Positions 35,083 to 44,510 of a DNA stretch of 64,000 bases are shown one piece after another. Within the stretch, counting starts at the first letter, position 1. Each line of letters opens with the position of its first letter. The notes beneath the pieces were generated by a model. The model was not told where the DNA came from, did not search any database, and saw only the letters and a list, made by a program, of their open reading frames with translations. The stretch lies in the NCBI RefSeq assembly GCF_007748035.1, contig NZ_CP036278.1, forward strand, positions 4,030,001-4,094,000, written 5' to 3'. Source of the stretch: Aeoliella mucimassa. Its GTDB lineage: Bacteria; Planctomycetota; Planctomycetia; Pirellulales; Lacipirellulaceae. The position numbers were made by a program, and so were the translations under genes.

Positions 35083-35775
35083 ATGGCCAAGAAAAAAGCG
35101 AGCCCCAAGAAATCCGCCACCAAGACACCTGCGATGCCGGTTGCCGAAAGAAAGAAGCAGGCCGCCAAAGTGGTTCGACGGCTGGAAGCCGACTATCCCG
35201 ATGCGGAGTGTGCGCTCACCCACGACAACGCCTACCAGCTGTTGATCGCAACGATCCTCTCGGCACAATGCACCGACGAGCGGGTGAATATCGTGACCGA
35301 GGAGCTGTTCGCCAAGCTTCCGACACCGGCTGATATTGCAGGTGCCCCCATCGCGAAGCTCGAAAAGCTCGTGCAGAGCACCGGTTTCTTTCGCAACAAA
35401 GCCAAGAATATCAAGGCCTGCAGCCAGGCACTGGTCGACGATCACCAAGGCGAGGTTCCTAAAGATCTCGATATCCTGGTCAACCTGCCAGGCGTGGGCC
35501 GCAAGACGGCCAACGTGGTGCTCGGCACCGCGTTTGGGATTCCCACGGGCGTGGTGGTCGACACGCATGTGGGGCGACTCTCTAGGCGGCTAGGACTCAC
35601 CACGAATACCGATGCGGTAAAGGTGGAAAAGGACCTAATGGAAATACTGCCGAAGCCCAAATGGATTGAGTTCTCGCACCGCATGATTCACCACGGCCGA
35701 GCTATCTGTAACGCTCGCAAGGCTAAATGCGACGACTGCTCGATGAAAAAGTTCTGTCCCCAAATCGACGTATAG
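35083..35775 (+). CDS. nth: Endonuclease III
   Basis: The start is set at the ATG at 35083 (MAKKKASPKKSATK), because residues upstream (to 34978) do not resemble the family. The 230-residue enzyme has a helix-hairpin-helix LPGVGRKTANVVL with catalytic Lys141, catalytic Asp160 in VVVDTHVGRLSRRLGL, and a C-terminal 4Fe-4S loop Cys209-X6-Cys216-X2-Cys219-X5-Cys225. It removes oxidised pyrimidines and nicks the abasic site. It has a Lys-rich N-terminal tail of about 20 residues. dcd follows on the same strand. Confidence 0.95.
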   Translation: MAKKKASPKKSATKTPAMPVAERKKQAAKVVRRLEADYPDAECALTHDNAYQLLIATILSAQCTDERVNIVTEELFAKLPTPADIAGAPIAKLEKLVQSTGFFRNKAKNIKACSQALVDDHQGEVPKDLDILVNLPGVGRKTANVVLGTAFGIPTGVVVDTHVGRLSRRLGLTTNTDAVKVEKDLMEILPKPKWIEFSHRMIHHGRAICNARKAKCDDCSMKKFCPQIDV

Positions 35776-35919
35776 AGTCGGCAAATCCCCGTTAAGCGTC
35801 GCTTGCGAACGGCCGCGCGAAGCTTCCCCCAAATCTGGCGTCTTGAAAACCCCGCCGGTCTGGGGTGTAATTCATTGCTTACCTTGGGCACAGGTTTCGG
35901 GCAAAGGAGTTTCACGGCC

Positions 35920-36486
35920 ATGATTTTATCGGGTCAGCAAATTCTCGAACGGTTGGACGGCGATATTCAAATCGACCCCTTCGATGAGTCGCGGCTTAAT
36001 CCAAACAGCTACAACCTGACGTTGCATGACGAGCTGTTGGTTTACGAAGAATTGGTACTCGATATGGCCAAGAGCAATCGAGTCCGGCGCATTCGTATCC
36101 CTGACGAAGGGCTCACGCTCAGCCCCAATCAGCTGTACCTCGGCCGCACAAACGAGCGAACCACTACGCACAATTTGGTGCCGCAGATCGAGGGTCGCTC
36201 GAGCATCGGCCGCCTGGGACTGTTCGTTCACGTAACCGCCGGCTTTGGCGATGTCGGCTTCTCCGGCTACTGGACGCTCGAGATGTTCGCGGTGCAACCG
36301 ATTCGTATCTATCCCGGGGTACCAATCTGCCAGATTTTCTACCACGAAATCACCGGGGAGATCACCGAGTACGCTAGCAAGTACCAGCACAATCGCGACA
36401 TCCAGCCGAGCAAATTGCACGAGGAGCTGTGCGATGGGGAAGCCCACGACCCGCAGTTACCGCTCAAGTTTGGCAACGGTCGCTAA
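35920..36486 (+). CDS. dcd: dCTP deaminase
   Basis: The ATG at 35920 has AAAGGAG ten bases upstream and gives 189 residues; an open frame begins at 35803. The family core QIEGRSSIGRLGLFVHVTAG includes the catalytic Glu and the phosphate-contacting Arg/Ser/Ser. It is followed by FGDVGFSGYWTLEMFAVQPI and a C-terminal tail with KYQHNRDIQPSKL. It deaminates dCTP to dUTP. The tail resembles that of bifunctional dCTP deaminase/dUTPases, so direct formation of dUMP is possible. It is probably transcribed with nth, 144 bases upstream. Confidence 0.92.
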   Translation: MILSGQQILERLDGDIQIDPFDESRLNPNSYNLTLHDELLVYEELVLDMAKSNRVRRIRIPDEGLTLSPNQLYLGRTNERTTTHNLVPQIEGRSSIGRLGLFVHVTAGFGDVGFSGYWTLEMFAVQPIRIYPGVPICQIFYHEITGEITEYASKYQHNRDIQPSKLHEELCDGEAHDPQLPLKFGNGR

Positions 36487-36516
36487 GCACTCAGCCGATG
36501 GAATCGCGCCGCACGG

Positions 36517-38025
36517 CTACATCACCGCGAAGTAGTTCTCCACGGCAAAGTCGAGATTCTCGCGCGACATGACCGCGGGGGCCTTCACGTAATGGCAGTA
36601 ATTGCGAACCTGCAATAGCAAGTCGCGAGGCTGGCAGCAACGCATGGGGCGATTCACTGCCTTGTAGTGCGTTGCGATCAGGTACTCCAGCGAATCCTGG
36701 TTGTATTCCACTCCGATAATCGGTGCCATGATCTCGAACAATTCGCGGAACGCGGTTTCTTCGGGATCGGTCACTTCGATCTTGTAAGGAATACGACGCA
36801 GGAAGGCGTCGTCCACCAGATCCTTTGGTTCCAGGTTGGTGGAGAAGATAATCAGCTGATCAAACGGCACCTGAATCTTCTTACCACTGGCCAGATTGAG
36901 AAAGTCGTATCGTTTTTCTAGCGGCACAATCCACCGATTCAACAACTCGTCGGTGGTCATCCGCTGACGTCCAAAGTCGTCGATCACCAAGGTACCGCAG
37001 TTGCTTTTGAGCTGCACAGGAGCTTCGCTCACGTTGGTTGCGGTGTTGAGCGTCACCTCGAGCGAGGCCATCGTCAATTCACCACCCACCACGATCGTGG
37101 GACGCTTGATACGTACCCAACGATGATCGATTTTGCGGTTATCGAGCAGGCCGTCGAAGTCTTCGACTGGCGCCAGCTCATGCAAGCTCGGATCGTACAA
37201 CCGCATGATCTCGCCATCGATACCAATGGCGCGAGGGATCCAGATGTACTCACCAAACGCCTTGGTCACCCGCTCGGCGATACTCGTTTTACCGTTACCC
37301 GGAGCACCATACAGGAACAACCCCCGTCCAGAGTTGATCGCGGGCCCGAGTCGCAGCAACATTCGGCGGTCGATCAATAGATCGTCAAACGCGCGATGTA
37401 GGTCTTCTTCGCTCGGATGCTGATCGGCGAGCGTTTGCTTCGTGACGCTATCGATATAGTGCTTGAGCTGCACGGGAGCCGAACCGTAGTAGGTGCAGTG
37501 CTCGCTAAGCTTCTTCGCCCGATCACGACCTTTGTTCGTGAGCTGATAAATATAGTCGTTCATCATGGCCGCACCACGATGTCCGACCAATTGATCCTGC
37601 TTCATCTGCTGCAGCAATGGATCGATGATCCGAAACGGCAGCTTTACCTGGTCCGAAAGATCCCGCCCGCTCGCCTCGCTGCGCGTATTCAGGCACTTAA
37701 GCAGTAGGTCCTCGACTTCGCTCTCAGTGATGCCTGACTTCCGGAGGTTATCAGGTTCCACGGGGATCCAGTCGCCATGCAGATCGCGTTGATCGGCAAT
37801 CGGATCGGTGGAAAAAGGAGTCGCTGGGACAGTTGGATCGGTTGATTCGCCGGTGCGGTGAGATTCGTCGCTGGCTGCCGAGCCTGGGACCACCGGCATC
37901 GTAACGGCCGGTTCCTCGCTGGCTGCGGTGAGTTCATTAATGCGAGACAGCAGAAGATCGAGTCGCTCTTGGGCGGCATCTTGATCCGCCACAGCGGGGC
38001 CACCTTGATTTTGAGAGTAAGGCAT
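36517..38025 (-). CDS. AAA-family ATPase with N-terminal winged-helix-like region
   Basis: A 502-residue protein. Residues about 1-95 are acidic and disordered. Residues about 100-190 look like a winged-helix ([34 protein letters not shown]). The ATPase core has Walker [10 protein letters not shown] near residue 240 and Walker [12 protein letters not shown] sensor-1 candidate is [13 protein letters not shown] and an arginine-finger region is [16 protein letters not shown] recognise the ATPase class but not a specific family. The neighbour on the other side is an HDOD protein, divergent, so they may share regulation. It is not the secretion ATPase, which lies at 56950. Confidence 0.85.
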   Translation of the reverse strand: MPYSQNQGGPAVADQDAAQERLDLLLSRINELTAASEEPAVTMPVVPGSAASDESHRTGESTDPTVPATPFSTDPIADQRDLHGDWIPVEPDNLRKSGITESEVEDLLLKCLNTRSEASGRDLSDQVKLPFRIIDPLLQQMKQDQLVGHRGAAMMNDYIYQLTNKGRDRAKKLSEHCTYYGSAPVQLKHYIDSVTKQTLADQHPSEEDLHRAFDDLLIDRRMLLRLGPAINSGRGLFLYGAPGNGKTSIAERVTKAFGEYIWIPRAIGIDGEIMRLYDPSLHELAPVEDFDGLLDNRKIDHRWVRIKRPTIVVGGELTMASLEVTLNTATNVSEAPVQLKSNCGTLVIDDFGRQRMTTDELLNRWIVPLEKRYDFLNLASGKKIQVPFDQLIIFSTNLEPKDLVDDAFLRRIPYKIEVTDPEETAFRELFEIMAPIIGVEYNQDSLEYLIATHYKAVNRPMRCCQPRDLLLQVRNYCHYVKAPAVMSRENLDFAVENYFAVM

Positions 38026-38375
38026 CGTGGGGCAATCTCCGAGTCGGGGCTCTCAACCTGCGCGCTACGGTCCCCGTGGCCGACAAACGGCTACTTAGGG
38101 ACTCAAGATGAACTGTACTACATAGAGCCGCATGAGCAAGCAACTCGCCATGATCGAACGGTTATGACGATTCCCCGAACCTTATGGCTTGGATGGAGTT
38201 TTGCTTTGCCCCGGTCTCCGAGAAATGTCGACACACTTTCGCACTCTGGTTGCAAGCAAGGTAGGTTTGTCTGTCGCTAGAGGTTCCGTAAGGACCCGGC
38301 GAACACGCTCCGTGGGGCATATAGGTCTGCAAAGACTCAACGAATCAACCGTGTTCTCCAACCAGTGATGCTACC
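38026..38375. other. Divergent intergenic region, no gene seen
   Basis: About 350 bases between the AAA ATPase and the HDOD gene, so it must hold both promoters. A short stretch of repeated CGG/CCG words is present but no clear operator or hairpin. Confidence 0.35.
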
Positions 38376-39281
38376 GTGACAGCAACCGTTGCAACATCGA
38401 AGGACGAATTGGGCGAAGGCACGCTCGAACTGCACAACGAGGCACTTGAAACATTGTTTCAACGCCTTAGTGAGTTATCGTCGCTGCCATCGATTGCCCT
38501 CCGTATTATTGAAGCAGCGGTTGACGAAGGAACCGATGCCGAAGACCTGCGACAATTGATCGAGAAAGACCCTGCCCTTTCGGCACGGATCATTCGCATC
38601 GTCAATTCGTCGTTCTACGGCGTGCGTCAAGAAGTTGCCGATCTGCGTAGCGCTATCGCACTGCTTGGTACCAAACAAATCCGCAACGTTGCGATCACCG
38701 TGTTCGTTTCTCGGCAGTTCAACGCTGCGAGCAGCAAAGACACCTTGGATCGCAATCGGTTGTGGAACCACTCGATGGCGGTTGGAGCAATCGCTCGTCT
38801 GCTCGCAAAATCGACCCACAAAGCCGACTCGGAAGAAGCCTATCTGGCTGGATTGCTACACGACATGGGCCTGTTGATCATCGATCAGCACCTGGCTCGT
38901 CACGTGCCCCGCATTCGGTCGACTATGGAAGAAGGATCGACCTTGCACGAAGCCGTGCATCGCATCCTTACGTTCGATCCTTCGCAACTGGGTGCCTACG
39001 TCGCTTGGCGTTCGAAGTTCCCCTCGCGTTTGATCTCGGCGATTGAGTTTCACCAGAAGCCTGATGACTTCAAAGGCGACGAACGAGAACTCACCGATCT
39101 GGTAGCCGTGGCCGATTACGTCGCCACCCGCAACGGTGTCGGCGTGATGCTCGAAGCCGAACCGCTAATGCCACCAGCGACCGTGTTTGAACGTTTGGGC
39201 TTGAGCGAAGAAATTCTCGACCAAATGCTGCCGCAGATCGAAGAAACGCTGTCGGCCACCAAGGCGATGGCTGCTGCCTAA
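38376..39281 (+). CDS. HDOD-domain signalling protein
   Basis: A 301-residue protein from a GTG start. The HDOD core runs from about residue 30: LPSIALRIIEAAVDEGTDAE, IEKDPALSARIIRIVNSSFY, RQEVADLRSAIALLGTKQIR, and AYLAGLLHDMGLLIIDQHLA, which keeps the His-Asp of the HD superfamily, unlike many HDOD proteins that lose it. HDOD proteins act in regulation, often with two-component or nucleotide-second-messenger systems, though a catalytic role is usually absent. No second domain is visible. Confidence 0.9.
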   Translation: MTATVATSKDELGEGTLELHNEALETLFQRLSELSSLPSIALRIIEAAVDEGTDAEDLRQLIEKDPALSARIIRIVNSSFYGVRQEVADLRSAIALLGTKQIRNVAITVFVSRQFNAASSKDTLDRNRLWNHSMAVGAIARLLAKSTHKADSEEAYLAGLLHDMGLLIIDQHLARHVPRIRSTMEEGSTLHEAVHRILTFDPSQLGAYVAWRSKFPSRLISAIEFHQKPDDFKGDERELTDLVAVADYVATRNGVGVMLEAEPLMPPATVFERLGLSEEILDQMLPQIEETLSATKAMAAA

Positions 39282-39349
39282 AGCCACAGGGTCTTGCAAG
39301 CGGCGATCCAAGAGATGTAATCGCTGTGCATTGCTGCGCACAAATTGGC

Positions 39350-40525
39350 TTAGCGATCGCGACGCAAATCGACCTGCACCATGCGTGCCTGCGTAGCGTG
39401 CCATTTTTTCCAGGTCGATTGATCGTAACCAAAGTGCTCGTTCGACAACTTCACGAGTGCCGAGAGAACATCCGGATTTCTTAGCAGTCCAGAGACTTCT
39501 TTGGGGCCACTGCCGCCGAACGAGAAGCCCCCGGTTGAGGGACTCACCGAATAGGTATCGCCTCCGCTGGCATTGCCAACCACTTTCTTGTGCTTGGTCA
39601 CCAAAGCATCGATCAAGGGACCAATCGCCGACTTATCGTCCAGGCTCGCCAAAGCGACTCCAGCACGATTGACTACTGCGTTCTCATTGCTCCGTAGTGC
39701 CTTGACGTACGCTTCGGTTAACCCCGGACGGCCCGAACGAATCAGCGCGTCGAGACTCTGCAAGCGAATCTCTTCGTCGGGATCGTTGAGCGACAGTTGA
39801 ACTAAGGCGTTTACCGTTGCTTGATGATCGATCTGTCCGGCGGTCTTCGCCAGCAAGCGACGAACCTTAGGGTCCCGTTCATCGGAGAGCAAATCGACGA
39901 GATGAGGCCCTGCCATCGGATCGCTCAGGTTGCTAAAGTTGGCTACCGCTTGCTGCACGTTATCGGCGTTGCGATCGTCCAACCAGCGTCGCCATTTGCG
40001 AAGCTCCGACCGCCAGTAGACGTTGAGCTGCTTGAGTTGTTCTTCTTGCTCCAGCACCGCTATCTCCTGCCGAGTGCGATAGCGACCGTCGTGCCATACC
40101 ATGCCGCGTTCGGCCATCAGTTGCTCGCGGGTCATCCACTTGCCATCGACATTGCGAAAGTTCAGCAACTGTCGAGCTTCGGCATTGGTGGGATCAAGCT
40201 CCACCACGCGTTCTGCATGCCGAGCGGCTTCGGTATTGAGTTGCGACTCGCGGCACCAACGGGCGAGCGCCAGCTGGGCTTCGACCGTATCGGGGGCGGC
40301 AAACGCCCGCGAGGCGTACGATTGCTGCTCGGCCGAGGGTGAGTCGACCTTCATCACTTGCGCCCGATCGAGCGTAATGACCGTGCCCGACTCGGTGGTC
40401 ACGCGATACGAACCATCCTCCAGCTGCTCTACTTTGCCTTCAATCTGCCCACCCGACTTCAGTTCCACGATGTCGGCCAGGGCGGCTGGAGAGACGACCA
40501 GTAGTAGCAACAGTAAAATACGCAT
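39350..40525 (-). CDS. Secreted HEAT-repeat-like protein
   Basis: A 391-residue protein with a clear signal peptide (MRILLLLLLVVSPAALA). The mature start DIVELKSGGQIEGKVEQLED is a small beta region like the bacterial Sm-like or 'SHD1' modules of planctomycete proteins. Residues about 85-125 resemble a TPR (AARHAERVVELDPTNAEARQ). Residues about 180-290 are HEAT-like helices (HLVDLLSDERDPKVRRLLAK, RLQSLDALIRSGRPGLTEAY, GPLIDALVTKHKKV). It is probably a scaffold; no enzyme motif is seen. Confidence 0.8.
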   Translation of the reverse strand: MRILLLLLLVVSPAALADIVELKSGGQIEGKVEQLEDGSYRVTTESGTVITLDRAQVMKVDSPSAEQQSYASRAFAAPDTVEAQLALARWCRESQLNTEAARHAERVVELDPTNAEARQLLNFRNVDGKWMTREQLMAERGMVWHDGRYRTRQEIAVLEQEEQLKQLNVYWRSELRKWRRWLDDRNADNVQQAVANFSNLSDPMAGPHLVDLLSDERDPKVRRLLAKTAGQIDHQATVNALVQLSLNDPDEEIRLQSLDALIRSGRPGLTEAYVKALRSNENAVVNRAGVALASLDDKSAIGPLIDALVTKHKKVVGNASGGDTYSVSPSTGGFSFGGSGPKEVSGLLRNPDVLSALVKLSNEHFGYDQSTWKKWHATQARMVQVDLRRDR

Positions 40526-40728
40526 GGGTTTCCGGCAGATTTAGGGAGGAGTGCAGGACCAGCACCCATTATAAGGAGTGACGACCATCGAGTGCCAGCA
40601 GCTTCGTTGCGAAACCAGTGCCAAAAGCTCTGCGCTACAGTTCGCGGGCCACTTTTGCCGATTGTTCCAGCAATATGGACACTAACTACCTCATCCAGCC
40701 AACCCATGTTGCCGAGGAGAAACATCCA

Positions 40729-41235
40729 ATGTCGCTAAAACAACACCACTCTGACGCCGCCCGACCGGTCGCCGTGGCGGTGCTTACGGTGAGCGACACG
40801 CGCACCGCTGAGTCCGACCATGGCGGCGCTCTAGTGATTGAGTTGTTGAACGAAGCGGGCCACGGGGTAGTGGATCGCGAAATCGCCCCCGACGAGCCGA
40901 TGCTCATCGCCGAACTTGTCGCTCGCTGGGTCGAGAATCCCGACGTGCAGGCAGTGCTCCTCACCGGCGGCACCGGCATTGCTCCTCGCGACCTGACCTA
41001 TGAAACCATCACCACGATGCTCACCAAGCAGCTCCCAGGCTACGGCGAGCTATTCCGCATGCTTAGCTACCAGGAGATCGGCCCCGCGGCCATGCTCAGC
41101 CGAGCGGTGGGGGGCGTGTGCGGCGATACGGTCGTGCTGACGATGCCTGGCTCGACGGCTGCAGTTCGACTGGCCATGGAGAAGCTCATCCTGCCCGAAC
41201 TTGGCCATCTGGTAAACGAAGCGACGAAGTACTAG
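40729..41235 (+). CDS. moaB: Molybdenum cofactor biosynthesis protein MoaB/Mog type
   Basis: The start is set at the ATG at 40729 (MSLKQHHSDAARPVAVAVLT), preceded by GAGGAG; an open frame begins at 40618. The 168-residue protein has VLTVSDTRTAESDHGG, LLTGGTGIAPRDLTYETI (the MPT-binding TGGTG loop) and DTVVLTMPGSTAAVRLAMEK. It fits MoaB/Mog, which adenylate molybdopterin before molybdenum insertion. It is 11 to 19 kb from the other moa genes. Confidence 0.92.
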   Translation: MSLKQHHSDAARPVAVAVLTVSDTRTAESDHGGALVIELLNEAGHGVVDREIAPDEPMLIAELVARWVENPDVQAVLLTGGTGIAPRDLTYETITTMLTKQLPGYGELFRMLSYQEIGPAAMLSRAVGGVCGDTVVLTMPGSTAAVRLAMEKLILPELGHLVNEATKY

Positions 41236-41256
41236 ATCTAGACCTGAACGAAGTAT

Positions 41257-42342
41257 CTAGCTAGTTTGGTTTTCCGACTGCATTAAGCGTTTGCGGACGT
41301 TCCAAATGATGCCGGCGATGACCACGGCGTTGCCGACGAAGAACAACAGGAACACGCCCAGCCCTTGAGTATGGGCGGCTTGTTGAGTATCGCGAACTGC
41401 AGCATCCCACTGCTCGACACCGACGAGCGCGACGTAGCGACGTACTTCGCGAAGTAGCGTAGCAGCGATAATCGCCAATCCGATGCTCGCCGAGGCCGAA
41501 ATCATCCACTTGGTTTGCAACTGGCCGCTCTTAGCGATCATCCCCCACGAAGCAACAAAGCCGGCCAGTCCTACCCCGCCGACTACCAACAATGCCAATG
41601 GCCACGGTTGCTGAAGCGCCTTGGTAACGCTTTCCGGTAGCACCACCGCGTACCAAATGGCCGCGAGCACTGCTCCGCCTGCTCCACTTAGTGCGGTGAG
41701 CGATAGCCGACCAACAGTTTGTTTATCGGCGGTATCCATTAGTTGCCAGCCGAGAAGCACTGCGAAGGTCGCCAGCGAACCGATCATCCACAACGACAGT
41801 CGGGGAGGCAACTCGGCCGTTTGGTGCCACCAGCGCCCTGCGGCAAACTGCTCGGTCCATGTCTCTTGACCAGCAAGAGAGAGCAGATGATTCTCCGACC
41901 AACTCCAAGCAACAAATAAGAACATCGCCAGTACGCCGACCGCGACGAGTGCCTGCAGGCCTTTGCCGCGTGCTTCGAGCCATTTGGTCTTCTGCAAGTA
42001 AAGCAAGTAAAAGGCGACGATCAACACTGGCAGAATGGCCATCCAACGATGGAATAGCAGCAGGTTGGCCGTGTAGAAAGCATGCTTGTAAAGCAACTGC
42101 ACGAACAGGATGGGGGCTACTCCCAAAGTAATGGTTACGCCTAGAGCGAGCGGCAACCAGTCTTTTACCACCGACACCATTGTGCGTGTTGCCTGGCAAT
42201 ATTCCCCGAACAATCGATAAACGGCGGCCCCGGCCACCATCAGCGCACCAGCCACAACGTAGTTCATCACCACCACGTGCAGTACCAGCGTCACGAGGTA
42301 CAACACAAAGTAACCAAGGCTTTCGGTGGGCAAGTCAAACAT
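41257..42342 (-). CDS. Multi-pass membrane protein, probable second subunit of the bd-like oxidase
   Basis: The start is set at the ATG at 42342 (MFDLPTESLGYFVLYLV), 361 residues; an open frame runs on to 42531 without membrane character and overlaps the upstream gene. At least nine hydrophobic helices are visible. The N-terminal helix VTLVLHVVVMNYVVAGALMV has a His (His22) placed like the first heme-b ligand of CydA; His87 and His98 follow in LLYKHAFYTANLLLFHRW. By eye it resembles CydA more than CydB. It follows the c-heme bd-like gene by 43 bases on the same strand, so the two very probably form a complex. An alternative is an unrelated quinol-binding protein. Confidence 0.75.
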   Translation of the reverse strand: MFDLPTESLGYFVLYLVTLVLHVVVMNYVVAGALMVAGAAVYRLFGEYCQATRTMVSVVKDWLPLALGVTITLGVAPILFVQLLYKHAFYTANLLLFHRWMAILPVLIVAFYLLYLQKTKWLEARGKGLQALVAVGVLAMFLFVAWSWSENHLLSLAGQETWTEQFAAGRWWHQTAELPPRLSLWMIGSLATFAVLLGWQLMDTADKQTVGRLSLTALSGAGGAVLAAIWYAVVLPESVTKALQQPWPLALLVVGGVGLAGFVASWGMIAKSGQLQTKWMISASASIGLAIIAATLLREVRRYVALVGVEQWDAAVRDTQQAAHTQGLGVFLLFFVGNAVVIAGIIWNVRKRLMQSENQTS

Positions 42343-42385
42343 GGGGTCGCTATGGGACGTTAGTAAATCGGATCGAGAAAATCGC

Positions 42386-43888
42386 TCACTGAGGGCGGGC
42401 AACCATGGAACGAGTGCCGGCTTCTTCCAAGTGCTGGGCGATACTCTCCAGCACCGAGGCGTCGGTGGTCTCGGACCACTCGGTCGGTCGGGCATCGTGT
42501 TGCCAGCGAATAAGCTGCACCAAGGCTTCAAGCTCCTCCGGCGTGCCCGCGAATGGTGGCATAAACGCCTTCGTATGCTGCAGTTTGGCGATATTCAGCC
42601 GCTGTTGATCGACGCTCCACGTACCAGCCAAGTGCACCAATCCATTTGCTCCATCCATCGTGTGACAGATGCCGCACTGCATACGAAACACGTGTGCTCC
42701 AAGCTGCAGCTGCTCGGTGGGATAGCTGTCGGCATCGACCAAGGGATAGGGATCGTTGGTGGTACACCCTACGCGACGGAAGTAGGCCACTTCGTCTTCG
42801 GTAATGCTGTTGGAATACAAGGTGTGCCTTACTGTGTAGGGCTTACGAACACCTTCGCGAACAAACTCGCCGCCGGCAGTCGCGGCAAACGCCAGAGCAC
42901 ACAGTAGCGACGCGGTCGCCCCGTTGATGGTGAGATTCGACTTCACCAGCATCGCGAGTCCATACCCGCCGATCAGCAGCGAGGCCCCTGCCCCGAGCGA
43001 AAAGAACAGGGTCATGGCTATGCTGCCACCCATGATCCACTGCCGGCTATCCTCGGGCAGCGCCAGCATGAACCAGCCACCGATCAAAGGCATGAGTGCC
43101 ATAGGAGCGAGAAACCAAAATACCCGGCGAATCAACGTGCGACGCTCTTCGAGAGTGAAGGCCTTGGCCAGATTCACCACCAGCGCGGCGACGAGTCCCG
43201 CAATGGCCATCGCAGCCAAGGTACGATAGACAAGCGACGGCCAGAACGTAGCGTTGAAGAAGCCGGCCCACACGCTACCGTTATCGAGCCATCCACTCGG
43301 AGTCAGTTGCCAGGACAGAATCCCATTAATCCAGAACAAACTCATCCATGCAGCAATCGCGTAGAGAATCAGTAACCGCAAGCGAGTGGTTCCGTCGAGC
43401 CGCGGGGCGTAGCGATAGAAAATGTAGCCGCTGGCGACTTCAAGGCAGAAGAATGTCCACTCGGTAGCCCACAGCCAGTGAAATTCATCGATCATCATCC
43501 CGATCGTGCGAGGACTGATCTGAATGGTGGTAAACCACATGGCCACGCCGGTCACTGCTCCGGTGACGAAGCTCACGAGTACCAGCCAGCGAAAGTATCC
43601 GTCGACAAATCGGCGAGCGAGTTCGTCGTCACGGTTATTGGCCCGCCACTGGAAGTAGCAGAGTAGCATGCCGCCGCCGATGGCAAACTGGGCGACAAAC
43701 ACATGAAATATACCGAGGCCACCGATCACCATGCCCTGCATGACGGGCCCAAAACCGTTGACCGGATAATAGGGAAACACAACCGCTACTCGGGGTTTGA
43801 GGGGTTCGTAGGAACACGATCCGTGCATGCAGCACGAGCGTGATGCGTGTAGGGCGGTATCCATCGCAGTGTTTCCGACAGAAACCAT
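42386..43888 (-). CDS. Cytochrome bd-like membrane subunit with a C-terminal cytochrome c domain
   Basis: A 500-residue protein. The membrane part has about nine helices. MVIGGLGIFHVFVAQFAIGG has His62 like the CydA heme ligand, followed by SFVTGAVTGVAMWFTTIQ and WATEWTFFCLEVASGYIFYR with Glu143 and Glu150 at the positions of CydA Glu99 and Glu107. A helix at NATFWPSLVYRTLAAMAIAG has Tyr/Arg where CydA has the b558 His. Residues about 390-480 are a class I cytochrome c: Cys405-Gly-Ile-Cys408-His409 and a distal Met in KAFMPPFAGTPEELEALVQL. The role (oxygen reduction or another electron transfer) is inferred. The true start may lie at a later Met (for example residue 50). Confidence 0.82.
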   Translation of the reverse strand: MVSVGNTAMDTALHASRSCCMHGSCSYEPLKPRVAVVFPYYPVNGFGPVMQGMVIGGLGIFHVFVAQFAIGGGMLLCYFQWRANNRDDELARRFVDGYFRWLVLVSFVTGAVTGVAMWFTTIQISPRTIGMMIDEFHWLWATEWTFFCLEVASGYIFYRYAPRLDGTTRLRLLILYAIAAWMSLFWINGILSWQLTPSGWLDNGSVWAGFFNATFWPSLVYRTLAAMAIAGLVAALVVNLAKAFTLEERRTLIRRVFWFLAPMALMPLIGGWFMLALPEDSRQWIMGGSIAMTLFFSLGAGASLLIGGYGLAMLVKSNLTINGATASLLCALAFAATAGGEFVREGVRKPYTVRHTLYSNSITEDEVAYFRRVGCTTNDPYPLVDADSYPTEQLQLGAHVFRMQCGICHTMDGANGLVHLAGTWSVDQQRLNIAKLQHTKAFMPPFAGTPEELEALVQLIRWQHDARPTEWSETTDASVLESIAQHLEEAGTRSMVARPQ

Positions 43889-44000
43889 TGCGAGCCCAGC
43901 TTCGAGTGAGTTCTAACGTATCTTAGCAGCCCGACAGCGTTCGCCCTCGTGCGGCAAAACGTCGCACGCTAGCTTCATGAAGTACGAAATCCCACGTGCG

Positions 44001-44375
44001 CTACCCCCCGCCGCGATTCATCACGTCCACAATGCTGCAGGCTTGAATCGGCTCTAGCCCCAACTCGTGGGCGCGGGCTAGCACCTCAGGAGCGTCGCTG
44101 CCGGGATTGAGCCAGAGCTCGTCGCACCCTTTCGCGGCGATCTGCTCGATCACTTCGATTCCGACCGCCGGAGGCAAGTACACCGAAATTCGGTTGAGAT
44201 GCTCCACCGGCACCTCGGCAAGCGAAGTGTACACAATGAGGCCGTCAATCTCTCCCCCCTTCGGATTCACCGGGAAAACCTCGTACCCTTGGGACAGGTG
44301 GGCATGAATCGATCGGTTTCCATACTTCGCCGGGTCGGCGCTGGCACCTACGATCGCTACAGTCGGTTTAGACAT
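44001..44375 (-). CDS. CoA-binding domain protein (YccU-type)
   Basis: A 124-residue Rossmann-fold protein with TVAIVGASADPAKYGNRSIH at the N-terminus and KGCDELWLNPGSDAPEVLAR and PIQACSIVDV near the end: the CoA_binding_2 family. A GAGG site lies eight bases before the ATG. Members bind CoA or NAD-type nucleotides; the physiological role is unknown. It lies on the minus strand, between the bd-like pair and the divergent purU. Confidence 0.9.
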   Translation of the reverse strand: MSKPTVAIVGASADPAKYGNRSIHAHLSQGYEVFPVNPKGGEIDGLIVYTSLAEVPVEHLNRISVYLPPAVGIEVIEQIAAKGCDELWLNPGSDAPEVLARAHELGLEPIQACSIVDVMNRGGG

Positions 44376-44510
44376 ACTCGGACCTCACAGAATTGGCAGC
44401 CGAACGAGGTTCGACCTTAGTTGATCTGGCGGAGCCGCATTTATAGTGGACTGATAAACTATTTCGGGCCAGCAACGCTCGCAACCACTTATGACCGGTT
44501 GGAAAGTAAT

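Noticed and set aside
42343-42531. A longer start for the second bd-like subunit
   Set aside because: The extra 63 residues are Pro/Ser/Arg-rich, overlap the upstream gene and precede the first membrane helix without similarity to anything.
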